A program made the position numbers and the translations under genes. A DNA stretch of 64,000 nt from NCBI GenBank assembly GCA_038211295.1, contig JBBQVS010000005.1, positions 1-64,000 of the forward strand, in the 5' to 3' direction. Positions 34,149 to 42,420 of this stretch are shown piece after piece; position 1 is the first letter of the stretch; each line of letters opens with the position of its first letter. Under the pieces are notes generated by a model, which was given only the letters and a program-made list of their open reading frames with translations, was not told where the DNA came from and did not search any database. This stretch comes from JBBQVS01 sp038211295. Its GTDB lineage: Bacteria > Chloroflexota > Ktedonobacteria > Ktedonobacterales > Ktedonobacteraceae.

Positions 34149-35396
34149 CTATCCCTCAGCCGACACAAGCGCGGGTTTATTGATGCGTTCGAGCATCACG
34201 TCCAGAAACTTTTTCCCGCCCGTCGCGACAAGACCCGGATTACGCGCGAGAATACCCATAATGAGACCAGCATTGAAGTCGCCACGTAGTGCTTGTGCCG
34301 TCTGTGCAGGCGTAAGTCGCTTCATCAGGTCAAGCGAACTATCCCACTTTTCGTCACTATAGTTGGCGATACGCTTGTTAATCATATACGCGATCTCCAT
34401 GTCGCGCCCGAAGCGGCCCCGCCACTGCTTGTCGAAGCGTTGTAGAAAACCAGCCGACGTGTCGCCCGCTTTTACCGCGTCAGCAGCGACCTTGCCCGCC
34501 ATCTGGCCCGAATAGATCGCGAAGCGGATACCCTCTCCAACAAGCGTTGACCCATGCCCGCCGGAGTCGCCCGCAAGCAGAAGGCCGTTGCGCGAAAAGT
34601 GTTCTACCACCCCCTCCGAGGGGAAGAGACCCGTATGGTACTCTACAGGGCTTGCGCCTTTGAATTTTTCGGTCAATTGCGGAATATCGCGCACAATGGT
34701 ATCGAGATAGATGCGGGCATCACTGTCGCTATCAGGGTGTAACACGCCTACGCCAAGCCGAACGCGTCCGTTGCCACGCGGAAATACCCACGCGTATCCA
34801 CGCGGCGCAAACGCACTCCCCATGATTAAGTATAGTTCATCCTGCGGATAATTGGGCGCGTACATATCGTACTCAGCCCCATACCCGTAGCGATGAAACG
34901 CCTGCCCCATTTCGGTGCGAACTCCGATGTGACGCGAAAAGCCGCTCGCGTCAATCGTAATAGGTGCCTTGAACGTTAGCCGTTCGCTGACATGACTTTT
35001 CGCAGTCACTCCTACTACATACTCTTGCTCTAATAACGTCTGCTCAACAGTATGCCGCATCCGCAGTTCTGCACCGGCCGCAATCGCGCGACCTGCTAGA
35101 TGCTGGTAGACACCACGCACATCAATGACACACGCGACGGCGGGATTGTACGGTAAAACAACCTCACGTTTTGGCGAAAGAAATACCACCTTCGTCACGG
35201 GATGATAGAGATGCTCCGGTATGTTCAACGCCTTCATATCGCTCACCCAGCTACCACCACTGGTATGCACAGGATAGCCGATCTCGTTTTGCCGCTCTAA
35301 CACTACTGTACGTCTACCTTGTGTCGCAGCCGCCTCAGCCGCAGCTAATCCCGCCGGCCCCCCACCCACAATAACTATATCGTACTCTTCTGACAT
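34149..35396 (-). CDS. Geranylgeranyl reductase-family flavoprotein
   Basis: A 415-residue FAD enzyme. The N-terminal FAD motif is IVGGGPAGLAAAEAA (9-23) with an acidic residue in VLERQNEIGYP, the GGR-family switch. LAGDSGGHGSTLVGEGIRFAIYSGQMAGKVAADA is the second FAD-binding stretch. The family reduces double bonds in isoprenoid chains (geranylgeranyl lipids, chlorophyll, menaquinone side chains). The exact substrate is not visible; no isoprenoid genes flank it. The ribosome-binding site is GAAGGAA. Confidence 0.83.
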   Translation of the reverse strand: MSEEYDIVIVGGGPAGLAAAEAAATQGRRTVVLERQNEIGYPVHTSGGSWVSDMKALNIPEHLYHPVTKVVFLSPKREVVLPYNPAVACVIDVRGVYQHLAGRAIAAGAELRMRHTVEQTLLEQEYVVGVTAKSHVSERLTFKAPITIDASGFSRHIGVRTEMGQAFHRYGYGAEYDMYAPNYPQDELYLIMGSAFAPRGYAWVFPRGNGRVRLGVGVLHPDSDSDARIYLDTIVRDIPQLTEKFKGASPVEYHTGLFPSEGVVEHFSRNGLLLAGDSGGHGSTLVGEGIRFAIYSGQMAGKVAADAVKAGDTSAGFLQRFDKQWRGRFGRDMEIAYMINKRIANYSDEKWDSSLDLMKRLTPAQTAQALRGDFNAGLIMGILARNPGLVATGGKKFLDVMLERINKPALVSAEG

Positions 35397-35597
35397 GAAC
35401 TTCCTTCTTTACAAGAAACATTAGATTGTTTCTCAGTGTATCACGAAAAAGCAACTGGAATATATCTCATTCTCTCCACACAATTGCTCTCTACGCTTTC
35501 CTTTTTCTTTACAGTGCCGATTAAGCACAGTAGCAACTACATCGGTACAGTTGGTTACAGCACAGCACACTGTTAGAAAACAAGAGGTTTTGAAGGA

Positions 35598-36599
35598 ATG
35601 CGAATAAAATATCTTGCAAGTCTCTTCTTCGTACTTGTACTGGGTTTGAGTTTTCTCACAAGCCGTATACTCTTTCCCATTCAGGCAACGCAGGCAGTTC
35701 ATCCACAGCTCGCGAAAACCAAAGGCACGCTTCAGCTTCTCCCCAAACCACTATCGCGCCGCAGCTCGGCCTTACTTTCGGCCCACGCCTGGGGAGCGAT
35801 TTCTACCACAACATCTCTTTACGAGTCCACTACCGACGCGCACACCATGTACAATCAGGGGTGTAACGCGGCTCGCGGGCCTGAAGGGATAATTATTCTG
35901 GATTGGGGACAGCCTGTCTATCTGGGCAACGGGCAATACGGCACATATGATTTTGGCGGACATGATGACTCGAATGATGCTATCTTACATGCCTCCGCTA
36001 ACTTCGCACTCGGCGTCTGGGCCTGCCGCACATCAGCCACCAATATCGCGCTTGCCCTCGGCGAAAGCAACTACTACTCTGGCAACGCGCTTCCGCTTAC
36101 AACCGCCGCCTGGTATACCGATGGTCAGCAGTGGGGGGCGTTGGTCAATCGCTTACATAGCTTTGTTGTCAATAATCACTATACTGTTCTGGGCGTTTAT
36201 GGCGCGGGCGATCTTGAAACGGGATGGCAGAATTTCGCGCTGACAAGTAGCCTTGTCAATGGCTATAATAATACGTCGTCACACGTCTACTTTGACTTTG
36301 GCGACGACGCCCCCGGCAACTGGACGGACTACCAAACCTGGTACATCGCCTATGGTGCGCCTGATAATCTTCCCTTGCCCGAAATATACTATAACGCCGA
36401 CGCTACCTATGACTGGCACGCATTGAACACGTGGGCCTGTACACATATGGGCGGGCCAATGTATATTCGAGGCGTTATGGCTACCACCATTGGCAACACG
36501 CCCGCACAAGCATGGGCCGCTATGTATCAGGCGAGTGCGTCAAATAGCTGTACCGCAAAGACGCTTCCCTGGATGACGTTCTCAACCTATATCAAGTAA
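35598..36599 (+). CDS. Secreted protein of unknown function
   Basis: Not recognised. A 333-residue exported protein: residues 1-32 are a signal peptide, then a Ser/Thr/Arg-rich linker, then a globular part with an AHAWG motif, GIIILDWGQP, TWYIAYGAPDNLPLPEIYY and CTHMGGPMYIRGVMATT. Strings of aromatic and Asp residues suggest a sugar-binding or glycosidase-like TIM-barrel (GH25/DUF1906-like layout), but no catalytic pair is certain. Four cysteines could form disulfides. The ATG is 10 bases after AGAGG. Confidence 0.5.
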   Translation: MRIKYLASLFFVLVLGLSFLTSRILFPIQATQAVHPQLAKTKGTLQLLPKPLSRRSSALLSAHAWGAISTTTSLYESTTDAHTMYNQGCNAARGPEGIIILDWGQPVYLGNGQYGTYDFGGHDDSNDAILHASANFALGVWACRTSATNIALALGESNYYSGNALPLTTAAWYTDGQQWGALVNRLHSFVVNNHYTVLGVYGAGDLETGWQNFALTSSLVNGYNNTSSHVYFDFGDDAPGNWTDYQTWYIAYGAPDNLPLPEIYYNADATYDWHALNTWACTHMGGPMYIRGVMATTIGNTPAQAWAAMYQASASNSCTAKTLPWMTFSTYIK

Positions 36600-36690
36600 T
36601 CAGACGAAGACCACCCTGTTTTCTCATACGAGAGGGTTTATTGTTGCCACAGCCCTCTCTACGTTATCTGCTTGACAAAGAAAGAAGAGA

Positions 36691-37317
36691 ATGTTCATGC
36701 AAAAAGGTAAAACAAAAAGGCGAACAACGCGCTTCTATGCCGTTCGCTCACCCTGGTTTCTTCCCACTTTCGCGCTCGTGCTTGTCGTTCTGAGTGTATT
36801 TTTTACTGTCGCACTCCGTTCACAAGCTGATTCGGTAGGGCAAACCACGCTGCCCACCAGAATCGCACCGCTCTTGCCTGATACAACGCCTGTTCACAGT
36901 TCAAGGCCGAGTAGCGCACCGATAATAACACGCACACCCGTAAGCACACAACAACCAATCGCGACACTCGTCGCTTCGACTCCACAAACGACGCACTATG
37001 GTATCTTTCCACTGTCGACGGGTGGCCCCCTGCCCGTCGCTGAAACCGTTTTTCGTCCAACAAATATTGCGCGGCTTTCGCTCAACAAGACGCTCATCTC
37101 TGTGTATGCTGGCTCTCTCACTCATGACCCACAAGTTGGCGTACTGTGCGTCTTACGCGAAGACCTCGCGACGGGTCAGATACATCTACAGACTTATCAG
37201 AATACCCTGCCAAAGGGTGCACTAACACTGCTCGCCATTCAGAACACCAAGCTCACTCTCACCAATGGCAAGGTACAGGGCTTCTTCGACCTCGCGACCA
37301 ACCAATTTAGCTGGTAG
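36691..37317 (+). CDS. Membrane-anchored protein of unknown function
   Basis: Not recognised. 208 residues with a basic N-terminus (KGKTKRRTTR), one transmembrane helix (about 27-47) and a Ser/Thr/Pro-rich extracellular stalk, followed by a beta-rich domain ending in FFDLATNQFSW. A second ATG two codons downstream is equally possible. It lies 92 bases after the secreted-protein gene, probably co-transcribed with it. Confidence 0.5.
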   Translation: MFMQKGKTKRRTTRFYAVRSPWFLPTFALVLVVLSVFFTVALRSQADSVGQTTLPTRIAPLLPDTTPVHSSRPSSAPIITRTPVSTQQPIATLVASTPQTTHYGIFPLSTGGPLPVAETVFRPTNIARLSLNKTLISVYAGSLTHDPQVGVLCVLREDLATGQIHLQTYQNTLPKGALTLLAIQNTKLTLTNGKVQGFFDLATNQFSW

Positions 37318-37350
37318 TACACAATTGTTTCTATATACACGACAGGTTTA

Positions 37351-37387
37351 TACGTCCTTATAGCATGACTTTTACTATGAGGACGTA
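37351..37387. terminator. Probable bidirectional terminator
   Basis: TACGTCCTTATAG and CTATGAGGACGTA pair with one mismatch around an 11-base loop, between convergent genes. Confidence 0.55.
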
Positions 37388-37402
37388 CAGATATAGCTAC
37401 TA

Positions 37403-38413
37403 CTAACCGCGATGCTCAGACGTAATCATCTCTAGTACCTTCTCTTCGGCGGAACTTTGCGCGTTGTAATCATCAGCTACCTCTTCGATTTTCCATATGT
37501 CACCCTTGAGAATGACATAATGCCACTCAAGTCTCGGACTATTGTTGAAGTCTGCTGGCGTCGCTGTTTTGAGAAAATCAAGCACATCCTCTGGTGCTGG
37601 CTCTTTGATGTCCAATTCCCCGCTCTGTACCTTGTGAATATAGTCACGAACAATGCCCTTGGGATCCGGGCGAAAGATGACACACTCCATCTGGCTCAGG
37701 TTGTGCAGGGCCACCTCACGATGGTCTACAATCTCTAAATCTTTCATAACGCGTCGTCGCAACGCTTCAAAATAACTGTACTGTATGATGCCGCTACAGA
37801 TGAATTGCAATACTGAATTACCATCCGATGATTTTTCGTCCCATTTCTTGAAAAGCTCAGAAACGCTGCCCGCCGCGTTCGCAATCGCGGGTATCTCCCC
37901 TAAGTGCCGCCGTGCCGCGCGTTCCGCATAAAGAGCCGCGAGTTCACCAACGGTCTTGTGATCATACAATCCGTTGATCTGATCCATCGCGACGCCACGC
38001 ACATGGCGCAGATACCCGATGCCTGCGACATCTTCCGGGTCGCGTGGATCGTGGCGGGTGCGCTCGTGTGGCGTCTCCTCGTACCAATCCATTCGTAAAC
38101 GCTTGATTCCCACAGTGAACGTCTCATATGGCGTAACCTCGTTGCGCCAGCTCGCGATATGTACGCCCTTTGTTCTGGCTTCAATTAAAAATGTATTATT
38201 GAAACCTTTGTCCGGATCACTGAGCAAGTAAAGAATCGCGGAGTGACTCCACTTACTGTTTGTCGCGGCCCGAATCAAATGCGCGAAAATTTCTTTTGGG
38301 TCCTGGTTTGCCCGCAACACAACGTCCGCAACGCGCAGAAATGGCCCCTCGTCATTGGTTTGCAAAAAGTAATTTAACGGATCGCCGTCAATATGAATGG
38401 CACGGTAGCCCAT
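37403..38413 (-). CDS. Permuted papain-like (YiiX-type) protein
   Basis: A 336-residue protein that resembles circularly permuted NlpC/P60-like enzymes, in which the histidine precedes the cysteine. WSHSAILYL holds His57 and FICSGIIQYSY holds Cys206. FLIEARTKGVHIASW fits the strand after the histidine. These folds are amidases or hydrolases on lipids or peptides. No signal peptide. The ribosome-binding site is AGGAGA. The assignment is by motif only; the His-to-Cys spacing of about 149 residues is long and includes a charged insertion (HERTRHDPRDPEDV). Confidence 0.5.
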   Translation of the reverse strand: MGYRAIHIDGDPLNYFLQTNDEGPFLRVADVVLRANQDPKEIFAHLIRAATNSKWSHSAILYLLSDPDKGFNNTFLIEARTKGVHIASWRNEVTPYETFTVGIKRLRMDWYEETPHERTRHDPRDPEDVAGIGYLRHVRGVAMDQINGLYDHKTVGELAALYAERAARRHLGEIPAIANAAGSVSELFKKWDEKSSDGNSVLQFICSGIIQYSYFEALRRRVMKDLEIVDHREVALHNLSQMECVIFRPDPKGIVRDYIHKVQSGELDIKEPAPEDVLDFLKTATPADFNNSPRLEWHYVILKGDIWKIEEVADDYNAQSSAEEKVLEMITSEHRG

Positions 38414-38487
38414 GTATATGCTTTCTCCTTGTTACAACTCACGCCACCTACAAAGTATGCGTGTGTTCCAGTGATTTTGCAAGTGTT

Positions 38488-39090
38488 TTACTTCTCACCA
38501 TGTGGTGGCAAGCCCAGCACATCCTCAATACCAGGGGTCATCAATCGCCAGAACAGATGCCCCATTTCTTCGGCGGATAACGCGAGTTTGTGGTCAAGCC
38601 ACCAGACAATCAATGCCAGTAATGACCCTGATGCATGCATCGCAAGCAACTCTGGTGCCACAGAAGATTTTCCTTTCGCGACCAGAGGCATAATTACATA
38701 CTTCTGAATAAGTTCAGCGAGGTAGCACCGCATCCGTATCGCGCTAATCGGCGGCCCATCTTCTCCCAGCAGAGCGCGGTACAACGCCTGTTGTTGCGCG
38801 ACATGCTGAAATACGCGCACACTCAACGTTTTGTACGTCAACGGCGAATCGCTGTTTGGCTCAACATAGCGTAGCAATTCGTTGACATGCTGCCGCAAAC
38901 TTTCCGCGAACAATTCTTCTTTATCGCGATAATGTAGATAAAATGTTGCCCTTCCCACGTTCGCGTGATCGGTAATATCTTGCACAGTTACCGCGTCATA
39001 ACCCTTCTCTACAATTAGTGCGAACAGCGCGGTACTTAACAATTGCCGCGTCCTCTGCACCCGCCGATCTACCTCGCGTCTCTCATTCAT
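38488..39090 (-). CDS. TetR/AcrR-family repressor
   Basis: A 200-residue TetR regulator. The N-terminal helix-turn-helix (about 10-55) has ALIVEKGYDAVTVQDITDHANVGRATFYLHYRDKEELF. The C-terminal ligand domain is mostly helical. The ATG at 39090 was chosen because GAAGAAG precedes it; an ATG 10 codons upstream is poorer. It is divergent from the decayed CYP102 gene, like the BM3R1-CYP102A1 arrangement of Bacillus megaterium, so fatty-acid-like ligands are plausible. Confidence 0.85.
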   Translation of the reverse strand: MNERREVDRRVQRTRQLLSTALFALIVEKGYDAVTVQDITDHANVGRATFYLHYRDKEELFAESLRQHVNELLRYVEPNSDSPLTYKTLSVRVFQHVAQQQALYRALLGEDGPPISAIRMRCYLAELIQKYVIMPLVAKGKSSVAPELLAMHASGSLLALIVWWLDHKLALSAEEMGHLFWRLMTPGIEDVLGLPPHGEK

Positions 39091-39185
39091 ACATTCTTCT
39101 TCCCATCCAATAATAGACAAAACTATACCTTATATCTGTGTTTGGTTTTACTTAACAAAACTCTCTCCAAATGCCGCCTTTCCCC

Positions 39186-39214
39186 TTGACCAAGTGGAAT
39201 ATGCCCTCTATACT
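39186..39214 (+). promoter_or_regulatory. Promoter of the CYP102 relic
   Basis: TTGACC (39186-39191) and TATACT (39209-39214) spaced by 17 bases, pointing towards the CYP102 relic. Confidence 0.65.
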
Positions 39215-39215
39215 A

Positions 39216-39228
39216 GTTGTTAGACAAC
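39216..39228 (+). promoter_or_regulatory. Palindromic operator at the start site
   Basis: GTTGT-TAG-ACAAC, a perfect 13-base inverted repeat directly after the -10 of the CYP102-relic promoter, where a TetR protein could block transcription. The TetR gene lies next to it. Confidence 0.5.
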
Positions 39229-39325
39229 ACGTACAACAATAAACATACTGTATCATATAACGAAGACTAAGTACAACATTTACCCTTTCCACATACTCAA
39301 AAATATTCTCTTAGAGGATGTTACA

Positions 39326-39860
39326 ATGAACGCAAATTTAAGCATAAAGAAACATAGATCGTAGCAATTTGAGCCAATTCCACAGCCATCAACAAAACTC
39401 CTTGTTGGCAACCTGTTCAATATCAGCGCGGACAGTCATGTGCGAGACTTAACGCAAGCAAGAAAGACCTGCTTAGCTATATGCTCACAGGTGCGGACAA
39501 ACAGGGCGGTGGTACACTTTCAGACGAGAATATTCGCCACCAGATGCCGAGCGCACGTTTGTGGTGCCAACGCATGATGAGAAATCCGTCGAGACGGTCA
39601 CACAAGACACAACGTTCGTGAATTAGCATAATACACCGTTACGCGTCCTCTTTGGCTCAAACCCCGGTGCGTCGGAGGATATCGCTCATCGTGTCGCAGA
39701 GGATGGGGAAGCGAAAGGCTTTGATGCCAGCAATGCTCCGCTTGACGGCTACACACAACCTGCTAAAACAGGGAGTAGTTGTTGTTATCACATTTTCGTA
39801 TAATAGGACATCGCCCGATAATGCGGTCACGTTCGCGGACTGGGTGCGGGTGCGGAACTC
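39326..39860 (+). pseudogene. Decayed CYP102-type P450/reductase fusion gene
   Basis: Pieces of a self-sufficient cytochrome P450 (P450-NADPH reductase fusion) remain in order. From the ATG at 39326 a frame holds a TAG at 39362, then EPIPQPSTKLLVGNLFNISADSHVRDLTQA (P450 N-terminus). A large deletion joins this to KDLLSYMLTGADKQGGGTLSDENIRHQ (I-helix region). After another deletion come TFVVP..., then TPLRVLFGSNPGASEDIAHRVAEDGEAKGFDA (start of the flavodoxin-like FMN domain) and, after a frameshift, GVVVVITFSYN.TSPDNAVTFADWV. Heme-cysteine, FAD and NADPH regions are gone. It cannot make active enzyme. Confidence 0.8.
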
Positions 39861-39946
39861 TCACACCCAAACACAGTGTGAACTATACCATGTTTGAGTG
39901 TGGCAACTCATCATGACCCTCTTTTGGCAAAAAGAGAGACACGAAT

Positions 39947-39982
39947 ATGAGGGCTAATTTCTTCGGCGAAATTAGCCCTCAT
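39947..39982 (+). terminator. Terminator after the CYP102 relic
   Basis: A perfect 15-bp inverted repeat (39947-39961 with 39968-39982) around TTCGGC. No strong T-run follows, but the position right after the relic fits. Confidence 0.6.
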
Positions 39983-40009
39983 GCCGCTTCACAAGCCACT
40001 TCAAGCTAT

Positions 40010-40038
40010 TTGACATGACTCTCTTTTTATGGTATACT
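40010..40038 (+). promoter_or_regulatory. Consensus sigma-70 promoter
   Basis: TTGACA (40010-40015), 17 bases, TATACT (40033-40038) with TG upstream of the -10. It drives the HhH gene at 40211 through a leader of about 165 bases. Confidence 0.8.
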
Positions 40039-40210
40039 TAGAACAAGAATTCAATGTACATCGTACACTAAGGGTCGGGTAAATCAGACCTTCCCCACTA
40101 CTATAAACAGGCGTTTCTATTCGTTCTCAAGTGCTTTTCGTAGTCCTTCCATTACAGATATAGCTACACAGTAGACCATCAGTTTCACGAAGGAAGAGGG
40201 GTTGTCTCGC

Positions 40211-40828
40211 ATGAGCATTATGCAACTTACCCAAACTATTCATATTGTTCCCTCGGTGCAGAGCAGGCCTGCGAAGCGTCCCATGCAACCACTTCTGCCC
40301 GGTATAGAGCCAGAAGAAGTTCAGGCACCACAGCAGTTCACCAACCGCGAGATAGCTGAGGTACTAGCGAACATTGCCGACTTGCTGGAATTTCAGAAGG
40401 GCAATGCCTACCGCATCCAGGCATACCGCAACGCAACACGCGGCGTACTGAGCCTGTCAGAACCTGCCGCCAATATTATCGAACGTGGGGAGCCATTGCC
40501 CATTCCAGGACTTGGACACCACTTGTACATGCGGATCGTGGAGCTTGTCAATGGCGGCACGATGACGTTTCATGACGGCATTTGCCTTCAGACACTGCCA
40601 ACCGATGTTCGCGCGTTGATGGCAGTTGAGCATGTCGGCCCGATTACCGCGATACGCCTGCACGAAGAATTGGGCATCGATACGCTTGAAAAGCTGTGGA
40701 GCGCGGTACAGCAGCAGCGTATTCGTCATATGCCCGGCTTTGGAGTTCGCAGCGAGGAGCGCATCAAGCAAGCTGTAGAACAGCTCCTCAACGGCCGCAA
40801 ACATCTTCCACTACCCGATGTAGCGTAG
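40211..40828 (+). CDS. Helix-hairpin-helix, PolX-like DNA-binding protein
   Basis: A 205-residue protein with the 8-kDa-like N-terminal region and HhH repeats of family X DNA polymerases but no polymerase active site. Residues about 45-110 have ANIADLLEFQKGNAYRIQAYRNATRGVLSL and LPIPGLGHHLYMRIVELVNGG; residues about 135-190 have DVRALMAVEHVGPITAIRLHEELGIDTLEKLWSAV and HMPGFGVRSEERIKQAV. It probably binds damaged or flexed DNA. The ATG at 40211 (9 bases after AGAGGGG) is preferred over an in-frame TTG at 40202. Confidence 0.75.
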   Translation: MSIMQLTQTIHIVPSVQSRPAKRPMQPLLPGIEPEEVQAPQQFTNREIAEVLANIADLLEFQKGNAYRIQAYRNATRGVLSLSEPAANIIERGEPLPIPGLGHHLYMRIVELVNGGTMTFHDGICLQTLPTDVRALMAVEHVGPITAIRLHEELGIDTLEKLWSAVQQQRIRHMPGFGVRSEERIKQAVEQLLNGRKHLPLPDVA

Positions 40829-40872
40829 CAGAAGCTTACTAGAGGGGTAGGCGTGTCGGCTAGAATTTGTAT

Positions 40873-40880
40873 GATAAAAT
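40873..40880 (+). promoter_or_regulatory. Extended -10 before aminotransferase gene
   Basis: TG-A-TAAAAT at 40872-40880, identical to the element before the PAC2 gene; no obvious -35. Confidence 0.4.
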
Positions 40881-40939
40881 AGAGTAAGCGATTACTGCTT
40901 GCTCTATGTTTTACCCTCAATCAGTCAGGAGGCACGTCT

Positions 40940-42289
40940 ATGTCCGATAGCACTACCCATCTTTCTCTTCCCGGCCCCAGGTCGCAAGAACTCCTTGCAC
41001 GTCGCCAGCACGCTGTACCACGCGGCGTTGGCTCTACCATGAACGTGTTCGCGGCAAAGGCAGACGGCGCGATTATCGAGGATGTAGATGGCAACCGCTT
41101 TATTGATTTCGCGGGCGGCATTGGTGTTATGAATGTTGGTCACGCTCGCCCGGAGATCACACAGGCCATTATCGAACAGGCCGAGAAGTTTACGCACACC
41201 TGTTTTAGCGTGATGATGTATGAGCCATACATTGCGCTTGCCGAACGGCTCTCAGCCCTGGCACCAGGGAATTTTCACAAAAAAGCAATCTTCTTCAATA
41301 GCGGTGCTGAAGCCGTAGAAAACGCGGTGAAAATTGCGCGTTACGCCACAGGCCGCCCCGCGATTATTGTCTTCGATAACGCCTATCACGGGCGCACACT
41401 CATGACCATGACCATGACCGCAAAGGTCAAACCGTACAAGCACCGCTTCGGCCCCTTCGCGCCTGAGTTCTACCGCGCCCCCTTTCCCTATCCATATCGC
41501 ATGAACATGACGCCAGAAGAAGCCTCGCGTTCCTGCATTCAAGAGCTAGAGCGCATGTTTGTGGGTGAGGTCGCGCCCGATCAGGTTGCCGCGATTGTCA
41601 TTGAACCATTGCAGGGTGAGGGCGGCTTCATTCCGGCACCAGCAGGCTTCTTACGCGACTTGAAAGCACTTTGTGAAAAACATGGTATCTTGTTCATCGC
41701 CGACGAAATTCAGACTGGCTTTTGTCGTACTGGCACCATGTTCGCAGTTGAACATGATGGGGTTGTTCCCGACCTTATGACCATCGCCAAATCAATGGGC
41801 GCGGGGATGCCGATTAGCGGCGTCGTTGGACGCGCGGACATCATGGACGCCCCTCCTGCTGGTACGCTCGGTGGCACGTATAGCGGCAACCCTGTTGCCT
41901 GTGCCGCGTCCCTCGCGGTGCTCGATCTCTACGAAAAAGAAGACCTCGCCGCGCGTTCACGCGTCATAGGAGAGCAGCTTACACAATGTTTCATCCAATT
42001 GCAGGCCCGTCATCAATGCATCGGCGATGTGCGCGGCCTCGGTGGAATGCTCGCCCTCGAACTGGTCAAGGATCGCGCCACAAAAGAGCCGGATGGACAT
42101 ATGGCAAGTGCGCTTCTGACCGCCGCGCACAGACGCGGCCTTGTGCTTATCAAGGCCGGCATGTATGACAACGTAATTCGCGTGCTTGTGCCGCTCTGTG
42201 TTACAGATACGCAACTACAGGAAGCAATGAAGATTTTCGACGCAGCCTTTGCCGAAGTCACGAACGCGGTAGCTGCTCCTACGCGCTAA
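40940..42289 (+). CDS. gabT: Class III aminotransferase, GabT-like
   Basis: A 449-residue PLP enzyme of the acetylornithine/4-aminobutyrate aminotransferase family. Motifs: FFNSGAEAVENAVKIAR, NAYHGRTLMTMTMT, IEPLQGEGGF, ADEIQTGFCRTG (Asp255) and DLMTIAKSMGAGMPISG with the PLP lysine 284. GabT transfers the amino group of 4-aminobutyrate to 2-oxoglutarate in the GABA shunt; close relatives use other omega-amino acids, so the exact substrate is inferred. CAGGAGG lies 8 bases before the ATG. A very strong terminator follows. Confidence 0.8.
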   Translation: MSDSTTHLSLPGPRSQELLARRQHAVPRGVGSTMNVFAAKADGAIIEDVDGNRFIDFAGGIGVMNVGHARPEITQAIIEQAEKFTHTCFSVMMYEPYIALAERLSALAPGNFHKKAIFFNSGAEAVENAVKIARYATGRPAIIVFDNAYHGRTLMTMTMTAKVKPYKHRFGPFAPEFYRAPFPYPYRMNMTPEEASRSCIQELERMFVGEVAPDQVAAIVIEPLQGEGGFIPAPAGFLRDLKALCEKHGILFIADEIQTGFCRTGTMFAVEHDGVVPDLMTIAKSMGAGMPISGVVGRADIMDAPPAGTLGGTYSGNPVACAASLAVLDLYEKEDLAARSRVIGEQLTQCFIQLQARHQCIGDVRGLGGMLALELVKDRATKEPDGHMASALLTAAHRRGLVLIKAGMYDNVIRVLVPLCVTDTQLQEAMKIFDAAFAEVTNAVAAPTR

Positions 42290-42297
42290 CACTGCAT

Positions 42298-42351
42298 GTA
42301 TAAGTGTATGAGCAAGCCTTCGCCATGCTTGGCTTGCTCATACACTTATAC
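42298..42351. terminator. Bidirectional terminator, 21-bp stem
   Basis: GTATAAGTGTATGAGCAAGCC pairs exactly with its complement at 42331-42351 around a 12-base loop, between convergent genes. Confidence 0.85.
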
Positions 42352-42420
42352 TACATGTTTCCGCCGCTTGCGCTGCTCTTGAAGTAACATAAGAGTAATC
42401 CTCTTATGTTGAGAGACGTA

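Noticed and set aside
39652..39897. 81-residue ORF as a real gene
   Set aside because: It is one reading frame of the decayed CYP102 FMN domain.
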